Shown one piece after another: positions 1 through 5,266 of a stretch of DNA of 5,266 nucleotides; within the stretch, counting starts at the first letter, position 1, and each line of letters opens with the position of its first letter. The translations under genes and the position numbers were made by a program. Below the pieces are notes generated by a model, which was not told where the DNA came from, searched no databases, and saw only the letters and a program-made list of their open reading frames with translations. Origin of the DNA: JBOFCS01 sp051646185 (GTDB taxonomy: Bacteria; Actinomycetota; Actinomycetes; Mycobacteriales; Mycobacteriaceae); assembly GCA_051646185.1 (NCBI GenBank), contig JBOFCS010000241.1, positions 1-5,266 of the forward strand, read 5' to 3'.

Positions 1-389
1 CGCCAAGCGGAACTATAATGGCAGCGTTTGTACTTGGTTTTATCCTGCTCTTCCTGCTTTCTGGGATTGGCAACGGATCTGTCTATAAAATGATTCCAGC
101 TATTTTTGAAGCCAAGTCACGTGGGATCGCAGGTTTGAATACTCTGGAATCTTCGGCCTGGTCAAGGAAAATGTCTGGGGCTCTCATCGGAATAGCCGGT
201 GCAGTAGGAGCGCTAGGTGGAGTGGGAATCAATCTTGTACTGCGAGCTTCTTACACCGGTGCCGCTAAGTCTGCAACGATGGCATTCTGGGTATTCCTAG
301 CATTTTATGTGGTCTGCGCGATTGTGACCTGGGTTGTATACCTACGCCGCCCAAGCGCTCGTATACTTCACACCTCGGTAGCTACATGA
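1..389 (+). CDS. narK: NarK-family nitrate/nitrite transporter, C-terminal part (5' end outside window)
   Basis: This is the end of a major facilitator superfamily transporter of the nitrate/nitrite porter (NNP, NarK) family, which moves nitrate in and/or nitrite out across the inner membrane. The frame is open back to the window edge (codons from base 3). The ATG at 18 is internal, not a start: it lies inside a hydrophobic helix, and a full NarK has about 12 helices. Three helices are visible, counted from that ATG: residues 3-30, containing GIGNGSVYKMIP; residues 55-76, glycine/alanine-rich (GIAGAVGALGGVGINLVL), resembling the NNP nitrate signature helix; and residues 86-110. A short basic tail follows. 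The hydrophilic loop ending AWSRKMSGALIG looks typical of actinobacterial NarK proteins (recalled, not searched). The stop TGA (387-389) overlaps the ATG of the nitrate reductase gene, so the two are probably translationally coupled. Whether it imports nitrate or exchanges nitrate for nitrite cannot be read from this fragment; the assimilatory neighbours favour nitrate import. Confidence 0.93.
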   Translation, partial: PSGTIMAAFVLGFILLFLLSGIGNGSVYKMIPAIFEAKSRGIAGLNTLESSAWSRKMSGALIGIAGAVGALGGVGINLVLRASYTGAAKSATMAFWVFLAFYVVCAIVTWVVYLRRPSARILHTSVAT

Positions 390-2536
390 CCGTGCAGCCT
401 GGTTCGCTGCAAACCGCAGTAAAGACTCATTGTCCTTACTGCGGTTTGCAGTGTGCAATGTCGATCACTGGAAATTCTAGTGTTGAGGCAAAAATTACTC
501 CACGACAATTTCCCACAAATAAAGGTGGTCTTTGTCAAAAGGGTTGGACAGCAGCAGATTTACTTCGACACCCAGATAGGCTGACCGAGCCGCTCGTCCG
601 CAAAGACGGAAAACTGCAGCCAACTAGCTGGGATCATGCCTTAGATATTGTTGTTGACGGTTTTCTACAGGCCCAGGCAGTGGGCGGACCAGATGCCGTA
701 GCAATTTTTGGAGCTGGGGGGTTGACTAATGAAAAGTCTTATATATTAGGTAAATTCGCAAGAGTTGCACTCAAAACTTCTAACATTGATTACAACGGCC
801 GGTTCTGCATGTCGTCAGCGGCTGCAGCAGGAAATAAATCTTTTGGACTTGACCGCGGGCTTCCTTTTCCGCTGAGTGATTTAGGTTCAAGTAAAGCCAT
901 TTTGGTTTTGGGCGGCAATGTCTCAGAGACAATGCCACCTTTTGTGCAGCATCTGGCCACTGCAGCCGATGTTGGGGGATTGGTGGTTGCTGATCCAAGA
1001 AGGACCCCTACTGTTGAGCGGGCCTTAGCTGCAGGTGGAGTGCATCTGCAGCTTTCTCCTGGAACAGATCTTGCTCTTGCCTTAGCTCTTACTCATCTTG
1101 CGGTCACTGAGGGATTTGCCGATCTTGACTATATAGATTCGAGAACCACCGGTTTTGATGACTTTTGGCTTGCGGCTTCACAATGGTGGCCGGAGCGGGC
1201 TGAGCGGGTTACCGGGGTTCCGATTGCGGCGATGCGTTCAGCTGTTCGTATTCTTGCCAATTCGAAACGTGCAGATACTGGTGCTTATATTCTTACCGCG
1301 CGGGGAGCGGAACAGCATGCCAGTGGAACAGATACGGTTTCAGCGGTTATTGGCTTGGCCTTGACCCTGGGTTTGCCAGGGGAACGTGGGTCGGGATATG
1401 GCTGTATCACCGGACAAGGCAATGGGCAAGGTGGGCGTGAGCATGGGCAGAAAGCCGATCAACTTCCGGGCTACCGCAAGATAAATGATTCTGCAGATAG
1501 GGCGCATATTGCTCAGGTGTGGGGTATCGACGAGAAGGACTTACCCGGGGCCGGGAAAAGTGCGTATGAACTACTAGATTCTTTAGGTCAACCGGGTGGT
1601 CCAAAGGCGATGATGGTGCATGGGTCCAATATTGCGGTATCAGCTCCGCGGGCCGGTCATATTAGTAACCGATTGGATGCCTTAGACCTTCTTGTTGTTA
1701 ATGATTTTTTGCTTTCTGAAACAGCCAAACGTGCACATGTAGTGCTACCGGTATTGCAGTGGGCAGAAGAAGAAGGCACGATGACTTCTCTGGAAGGTCG
1801 AGTTATTAGACGGCGGAAGGCAATTCAAGCCCCGGCAGGGGCCCGTGATGAACTGCAAGTATTATCCGATCTTGCGGTGCGACTTGGGCAACCTCGAGAG
1901 AAGTTTCCGACCGAAGCTGAAATGGTATTTGAGGAATTACGCAAGGCGTCTGAAGGTGGAATTGCTGATTATTCTGGAATCACTTATTCCAGATTAGATG
2001 CTGAAGAAGCCTTGTATTGGCCAGTGCTCAGTGAATCACATAGGGGTACTCCACGGTTATTCTTAGATCGTTTTAACACTCAAGACGGTCGAGCAAAATT
2101 TATTCCTGTGGAGTACACTGGTCCAGCTGAACCGATTGACGCTGAATTTCCTTTGGTGTGCACTACTGGCCGGGTGCTGGCACACTACCAGTCCGGGGCG
2201 CAAACCCGAAGGGTGGAATCATTAGCTAAAGCGGCTGGTCCCATGTTTGTTCAAATGCATGGTGATGTGGCGCGGCGTGCTGGACTCATGGAAGGTGATC
2301 GCGCGGAGGTAGTCTCACGTAGAGGTAGAGTATTGGCTGTTGTTCGCTGTGATGATTCAATGCGATTCGATACGGTTTTTTTGCCTTTCCATTTTGCTGA
2401 TGCAGCGCGGGCTAACCTGCTGACCAATCCGGAGCTTGATCCAACAAGTCGAATGCCGGAGTTTAAAGTATGTGCTGTTCGATTGGAAAGTGTTGTTGAA
2501 AAAAATAATTCGGAAGGTAAGGAAGAATCCGAGTGA
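386..2536 (+). CDS. narB: Assimilatory nitrate reductase catalytic subunit (Mo-bisMGD, [4Fe-4S])
   Basis: Reduces nitrate to nitrite in the cytoplasm; belongs to the NarB/NasC/NasA branch of the molybdopterin oxidoreductases. The N-terminal [4Fe-4S] domain has Cys16-x2-Cys19-x3-Cys23 and Cys50, followed by Lys52 in CQKGW, the usual bridge between cluster and pterin. Cys141 in NGRFCMSSA is the expected Mo ligand; the Cys-Met context fits nitrate reductase better than formate dehydrogenase. DPRRT at 203-207 fits a cofactor-binding loop. TGR (594-596) and HYQSG from His600 mark the C-terminal molybdopterin dinucleotide-binding domain (about 590-705). There is no twin-arginine signal, consistent with a cytoplasmic enzyme. 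The length (716 aa) matches NarB and Bacillus NasC. It lacks the C-terminal Bfd-like [2Fe-2S] domain of Klebsiella-type NasA (about 870 aa); that domain is instead on the next gene's product. The ATG overlaps the narK stop, no clear Shine-Dalgarno precedes it, and the next in-frame Met (25) would lose three cluster cysteines. A strong inverted repeat covers codons 7-23. The protein ends in a charged tail rich in Glu. Symbol choice (narB, nasC or nasA) is conventional. Confidence 0.95.
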   Translation: MTVQPGSLQTAVKTHCPYCGLQCAMSITGNSSVEAKITPRQFPTNKGGLCQKGWTAADLLRHPDRLTEPLVRKDGKLQPTSWDHALDIVVDGFLQAQAVGGPDAVAIFGAGGLTNEKSYILGKFARVALKTSNIDYNGRFCMSSAAAAGNKSFGLDRGLPFPLSDLGSSKAILVLGGNVSETMPPFVQHLATAADVGGLVVADPRRTPTVERALAAGGVHLQLSPGTDLALALALTHLAVTEGFADLDYIDSRTTGFDDFWLAASQWWPERAERVTGVPIAAMRSAVRILANSKRADTGAYILTARGAEQHASGTDTVSAVIGLALTLGLPGERGSGYGCITGQGNGQGGREHGQKADQLPGYRKINDSADRAHIAQVWGIDEKDLPGAGKSAYELLDSLGQPGGPKAMMVHGSNIAVSAPRAGHISNRLDALDLLVVNDFLLSETAKRAHVVLPVLQWAEEEGTMTSLEGRVIRRRKAIQAPAGARDELQVLSDLAVRLGQPREKFPTEAEMVFEELRKASEGGIADYSGITYSRLDAEEALYWPVLSESHRGTPRLFLDRFNTQDGRAKFIPVEYTGPAEPIDAEFPLVCTTGRVLAHYQSGAQTRRVESLAKAAGPMFVQMHGDVARRAGLMEGDRAEVVSRRGRVLAVVRCDDSMRFDTVFLPFHFADAARANLLTNPELDPTSRMPEFKVCAVRLESVVEKNNSEGKEESE
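405..453 (+). repeat. Strong inverted repeat / predicted RNA hairpin within 5' end of nitrate reductase gene
   Basis: Left arm 405-426 and right arm 432-453 pair around the loop TCATT (427-431). Bases 407-422 and 436-451 are a perfect 16-bp inverted repeat (CTGCAAACCGCAGTAA against TTACTGCGGTTTGCAG). A single A-C mismatch (423/435) is followed by three further pairs (424-426 with 432-434). Outside, 406/452 can form G-U and 405/453 is C-G. In total 20 of 22 positions are Watson-Crick pairs, one is wobble and one is mismatched. It starts 19 nt after the A of the ATG and is wholly coding (residues 7-23). No T-run follows the stem on either strand, so it is not an intrinsic terminator. Function is unknown: candidates are an RNA element controlling translation or processing at the transporter/enzyme boundary, or a mutational by-product. 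Confidence 0.9.
2519..2525 (+). promoter_or_regulatory. Shine-Dalgarno for the FAD/[2Fe-2S] reductase (GTG start)
   Basis: AAGGAAG lies 7 nt before the GTG at 2533, inside the last codons of the nitrate reductase gene; a second purine-rich run (GGAAGG, 2512-2517) is just upstream. It supports the GTG as the start, which overlaps the preceding TGA as GTGA (2533-2536). The product then begins directly with its FAD-binding strand (HKVVIVGYG), leaving no room for a later start. Confidence 0.7.
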
Positions 2537-4035
2537 GCGCGCATAAGGTAGTTATTGTTGGCTACGGTATGGCCGGTGCCCGGTTGCAGGATGAGCTTTA
2601 CCGATATGATCCGGCTGGGGAAAAAGTAGCCACAGTGGTCTACGGCAAAGAGCCGTGGCCTGCGTACAATCGTATCCAGCTTTCCAATGTTGTTGCAGGG
2701 CAATTAAAAGCCCGTGATACTCGGCTTAAGCCCGATAACTGGTGTGAGCGGCATGGGTTAATTGCTAAGACAAACGTTACTGTTGATCTGATTGATAGAG
2801 CAAGGAAGGCAGTTCATTGCTCGGATGGCAGCGTGGAGAGTTATGACACTCTAGTGCTGGCCACCGGAAGTGATGCTTTTATTCCTACGATTCCTGGGGC
2901 ATTTGCTGAAGATGGTTCTTTGTCTCCGGGCTTGATTCCCTTTCGAACTCTCGATGATTGCACTGACATCCTATCTCGAATAAATGAGGGTAGTCGTGTG
3001 GTGGTTCTTGGTGGTGGACTTCTCGGATTAGAAGCGGCCCGTGGAGCTTTATTGCGTGGTGCCGAAGTGACGGTGGTCCATCCCAAAGATTTTCCGATGG
3101 ATCGGCAACTTGATGCTTCGGGCGGTGCGGTGTTAGTTCGTACCCTTAGAGAGCTTGGTATGACCATTCTTCTTGGAGTCCGTGCTTCTGAGTTTGGTCC
3201 TGAAGTTGTCGGAGCGAGAAAAGTTGTTTTGACCGATGGAAGTGAACTTATTGCTGATCTTGTGATTATTACAGCCGGTATTCGGCCCAGCATTAATCTG
3301 GCGGTTGAGGCTGGACTTGAGGTTGATGAAGCTATCTGCGTTGATGATTCGTTGATTACCTCGGATGAAAATATCCGCGCTATTGGTGACTGTGCCCAGC
3401 ATCAAGGAGTCGTGTACGGGTTAGTGCAGCCAGCTTGGGAAATGGCCGATATTGTTGCCGAACAGATATTTAGTGCAGCTTGTGGATTGGATTCTCAAAA
3501 ATCTTATCGAGGCACAAACCAAGTAACCAGGTTAAAAGCGCATGGTATTGACCTTGCTGCTATGGGTAATGTGGAGCCCGATATTGCGGATACGCAATCA
3601 GAGGTTTTGAGCTTGGCTGATTCAACTCGGGGCAGATATGCGAAAGTAGTTATTCGCAACGATCGTGTTATCGGGGCAGTGTTGTTAGCAAATTCTGAAG
3701 TAGTGGGCTTAGTAAGCCAGCTTTTTGATACTGGTGCACCAGTTCCAACTGATCGAATGTCATTGCTGCTTGGTCATATAACGGGTGGGGCCACTCAATC
3801 GGCTAGCCCTGCTGGACTTCCAGGTTCAGCGGTGATTTGTCGATGTAATTCAGTTACTAAAAAACAATTAATTCAGTGTTGGCATGAGGGAGCCAGAACC
3901 ACAAAAGAACTAGCTGAAACTACGCGTGCAACAACCGGCTGTGGAGGTTGCGTTGATGCCATTGAAGGTTTGTGCGCTTGGTTGGAAAAAGCTGATCCGC
4001 AAGACACCAAAGAATCTGGTGATGAAGTTGCCTGA
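2533..4035 (+). CDS. nasB: NAD(P)H-dependent FAD reductase with Bfd-like [2Fe-2S] domain, electron-transfer partner of nitrate reductase
   Basis: Probably passes electrons from NAD(P)H through FAD and a [2Fe-2S] centre to the nitrate reductase encoded immediately upstream. Domains in order: FAD-binding Rossmann motif GYGMAG (10-15); LATGS with Ala110-Thr-Gly112; NAD(P)-binding motif GGGLLG (160-165), then Glu167; second FAD motif AIGDCA with Gly285, Asp286 and Cys287; a C-terminal oxidoreductase domain from about 330; and a Bfd-like domain with Cys436-x-Cys438 and Cys470-x2-Cys473 (ICRCNS ... GCGGC). The layout matches the front part of Bacillus NasB and of NirB, but at 500 aa it is much shorter than NasB (about 770 aa) and ends just after one [2Fe-2S] domain. 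It has no sulfite/nitrite-reductase haem domain, so it is not itself a nitrite reductase. It starts at GTG overlapping the upstream stop, and 13 nt separate it from nirB. It is a clear paralogue of the N-terminal half of that neighbour. The family and domains are certain; the pairing with nitrate reductase and the symbol are inferred from context. Confidence 0.88.
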   Translation: MSAHKVVIVGYGMAGARLQDELYRYDPAGEKVATVVYGKEPWPAYNRIQLSNVVAGQLKARDTRLKPDNWCERHGLIAKTNVTVDLIDRARKAVHCSDGSVESYDTLVLATGSDAFIPTIPGAFAEDGSLSPGLIPFRTLDDCTDILSRINEGSRVVVLGGGLLGLEAARGALLRGAEVTVVHPKDFPMDRQLDASGGAVLVRTLRELGMTILLGVRASEFGPEVVGARKVVLTDGSELIADLVIITAGIRPSINLAVEAGLEVDEAICVDDSLITSDENIRAIGDCAQHQGVVYGLVQPAWEMADIVAEQIFSAACGLDSQKSYRGTNQVTRLKAHGIDLAAMGNVEPDIADTQSEVLSLADSTRGRYAKVVIRNDRVIGAVLLANSEVVGLVSQLFDTGAPVPTDRMSLLLGHITGGATQSASPAGLPGSAVICRCNSVTKKQLIQCWHEGARTTKELAETTRATTGCGGCVDAIEGLCAWLEKADPQDTKESGDEVA

Positions 4036-4036
4036 T

Positions 4037-4044
4037 AAAGGAGA
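4037..4044 (+). promoter_or_regulatory. Strong Shine-Dalgarno of nirB
   Basis: AAAGGAGA sits in the 13-nt gap between the reductase stop (TGA, 4033-4035) and the nirB ATG at 4049, with 5 nt between GGAG and the ATG. It is the best ribosome-binding site in the window and fixes the nirB start, so nirB can be initiated independently of its neighbour. Confidence 0.85.
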
Positions 4045-4048
4045 TAAT

Positions 4049-5266
4049 ATGAATAACAAGATAACTGAAGCTAAGTCGGTCATTGTTATCGGTCACGGTA
4101 TGGTGGGGCATCGCTTTGTGGAAGCCCTTCGGCAGCGTGATCAAGCTAATGTATGGTCCATAACAGTGTTATCAGAAGAGCCGGTGCGAGCTTACGACCG
4201 GGTAGCTCTGTCTTCGTATGTCAACTCCTGGGACCCAGCGGCGCTAGCACTTTCCGGTAACGAGTACCCAGACGATGATCTGGTCCAGGTTCATTTGGGA
4301 ACGGCTGCAGCAGAAATAAATACCTCAGATAAAACCGTAAGCACTATAGATGGTCAAGTGCTGTCCTATGATGCCCTAGTACTGGCAACCGGATCCTTTG
4401 CCTTTGTCCCTCCGATTCCTGGTAAGGATTTGGATCGCTGTTTTGTTTATCGAACACTCGATGATCTTGATGGTATTCGTGCGGTTGCTGATGCCACGCA
4501 ACCGGGTGCTGTGGGTGTTGTCGTTGGTGGTGGGCTACTTGGTCTTGAGGCGGCAAATGCTTTAAAGCTCATGGGAATCACTCCTCATGTTGTGGAATTT
4601 GCTCCGCGGTTGATGCCACTTCAGGTAGATGAAGGTGGCGGCGCTTTGCTTGCGGATTTAGTAACGAAGCTAGGTTTGACCATTCATACCGGAGTGTCAA
4701 CAACTTCGATTACTGAATCTGATTCTGGTTTACGAGTTGAGCTTTCCGATTCAAGTACAATTGATGCTTCACTTCTTGTTTTTTCAGCCGGAGTCCGTCC
4801 TAGGGACGAGCTTGCCCGTAATGCCGGTCTAGAGGTTGGGGAACGCGGTGGAGTGATTACTGATTTAGGTTGTCGCACAAGTGATCCAAATATTTTTGCT
4901 ATTGGTGAAGTTGCTGCCATTGAGGGAAGATGTTATGGCTTGGTAGGCCCAGGCTATGCCACAGCTGAAGTTGCTGCTGACCGATTGCTGGAGGGTGCTG
5001 CTGATTTTCCTGGTGCAGATTTATCCACAAAACTCAAACTTCTTGGCGTTGACGTTGCAAGTTTTGGTGATGCCCAAGCTGCTACTCCAGGAGCTTTGGA
5101 AGTTGTGGTGAATAACCCGGTGGCGTCAACCTATGCCAAACTTGTTATTTCTGATGATGCAAAGACATTGCTTGGTGGGGTACTTGTTGGTGATGCGAGT
5201 GCTTATGCAACTTTACGTCCGCTGGTCGGACGCCCATTGCCAGCTGATCCTGCTGCGCTCATTTCT
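4049..5266 (+). CDS. nirB: Assimilatory NAD(P)H nitrite reductase large subunit NirB, N-terminal part (3' end outside window)
   Basis: First 406 codons of NirB, the cytoplasmic enzyme that reduces nitrite to ammonium with six electrons from NAD(P)H. The frame is open to the last base of the window; a complete NirB is about 840-870 aa, so the Bfd-like [2Fe-2S] domain and the sirohaem/[4Fe-4S] half should lie downstream, probably followed by nirD. Visible: FAD motif GHGMVG (15-20), then RAYDRVALSSYV; LATGS with Ala113-Thr-Gly115; NAD(P) motif GGGLLG (160-165) followed by LEAAN; AGVRPRDELARNAGL; and the second FAD motif AIGEVAA at about 284-290, with Val288 where E. coli NirB has Cys (GEC). The conserved stretches TKLKLLGVDVASFGD and YAKLVISDD (about 330-370) lead into LLGGVLVGD. 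The ATG is set by a strong Shine-Dalgarno 5 nt upstream and leaves a ten-residue lead before the first beta strand. Last gene of the visible operon, it removes the nitrite made by the nitrate reductase. An isolated NADH:FAD oxidoreductase is possible because the haem domain is not seen, but the NirB-type motifs and context make that unlikely. Confidence 0.93.
   Translation, partial: MNNKITEAKSVIVIGHGMVGHRFVEALRQRDQANVWSITVLSEEPVRAYDRVALSSYVNSWDPAALALSGNEYPDDDLVQVHLGTAAAEINTSDKTVSTIDGQVLSYDALVLATGSFAFVPPIPGKDLDRCFVYRTLDDLDGIRAVADATQPGAVGVVVGGGLLGLEAANALKLMGITPHVVEFAPRLMPLQVDEGGGALLADLVTKLGLTIHTGVSTTSITESDSGLRVELSDSSTIDASLLVFSAGVRPRDELARNAGLEVGERGGVITDLGCRTSDPNIFAIGEVAAIEGRCYGLVGPGYATAEVAADRLLEGAADFPGADLSTKLKLLGVDVASFGDAQAATPGALEVVVNNPVASTYAKLVISDDAKTLLGGVLVGDASAYATLRPLVGRPLPADPAALIS

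Noticed and set aside
18..389. ATG at 18 as the start of a complete 123-aa membrane protein
   Set aside because: The frame is open to the window edge and the sequence matches the last three helices of NarK, so this Met is internal.
405..453. The inverted repeat as an intrinsic terminator
   Set aside because: No T-tract follows the stem on either strand, and it sits inside an essential conserved coding segment with the operon continuing downstream.
1365..1381. 6-bp hairpin CCCTGG/CCAGGG with 5-nt loop in narB
   Set aside because: Chance-level length, no T-run, mid-gene.
2510..2532. TCGGA/TCCGA stem that would place the nasB Shine-Dalgarno in its loop
   Set aside because: Only 5 bp with a 13-nt loop, so too weak to claim as a translational switch.
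386..2536. Reading the Mo enzyme as a formate dehydrogenase or periplasmic Nap-type reductase
   Set aside because: No twin-arginine signal, a Cys-Met-Ser-Ser context at the Mo ligand, NarB-like length, and flanking narK and nirB all point to cytoplasmic assimilatory nitrate reductase.
2251..2703. 150-codon open frame on the minus strand across the narB/nasB junction
   Set aside because: It is antisense to two well-supported genes, shows no recognisable domain or ribosome-binding site, and has a shadow-like composition rich in Ser, Arg and Thr.
2841..3405. Two overlapping minus-strand open frames (2841-3293 and 3133-3405)
   Set aside because: Both lie fully within the FAD reductase gene, in frames antisense to conserved motifs, with no family resemblance.
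4482..4504. 7-bp inverted repeat CGGTTGC/GCAACCG with 9-nt loop in nirB
   Set aside because: Several 7-bp repeats with short loops are expected by chance in 5 kb; it lies in ordinary coding sequence.
1..5266. CRISPR array, tRNA/rRNA genes, insertion sequence or phage attachment site
   Set aside because: Virtually every base is accounted for by four contiguous coding regions; no tandem repeat array, transposase or RNA gene pattern was seen.

Overview
The window is a single co-directional block from a nitrate-assimilation operon, all on the + strand and essentially without intergenic DNA. The protein families and sequence style (NarK C-terminus, NirB opening with GHGMVGHR, separate nitrate reductase and FAD/[2Fe-2S] reductase genes) look actinobacterial (Actinomycetota, perhaps Micrococcales or Mycobacteriales). 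Base composition is only about half G+C by rough count, low for that phylum, so the lineage is an inference and I do not name a genus.

Layout: 1-389 is the C-terminal end of a NarK/NNP-family nitrate/nitrite transporter whose start lies before the window. 386-2536 is a complete cytoplasmic assimilatory nitrate reductase catalytic subunit (716 aa, [4Fe-4S] and Mo-bisMGD). 2533-4035 is a 500-aa NAD(P)H-dependent FAD reductase with a C-terminal Bfd-type [2Fe-2S] domain, the likely electron donor to the nitrate reductase. 4049 to the window end is the first 406 codons of NirB, the NAD(P)H nitrite reductase large subunit; its 3' half and any nirD lie outside. The first two junctions are 4-nt stop/start overlaps (ATGA, GTGA). 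Only nirB is preceded by a short gap (13 nt) and a strong Shine-Dalgarno.

Together the genes take up nitrate, reduce it to nitrite (NAD(P)H -> FAD -> [2Fe-2S] -> [4Fe-4S] -> Mo), and reduce nitrite to ammonium. No promoter or terminator is visible; the operon promoter should lie upstream of the window.

The gene content is ordinary. The one feature it does not explain is a very strong inverted repeat at 405-453, inside the first 23 codons of the nitrate reductase gene. It has 16 perfect pairs plus 3 more after one mismatch, closing on a 5-nt loop. It begins 19 nt downstream of a start codon with no recognisable Shine-Dalgarno, and its right arm encodes the conserved [4Fe-4S] cysteine motif. 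It could be an RNA regulatory element or the product of a template-switch mutation; the sequence alone does not decide.
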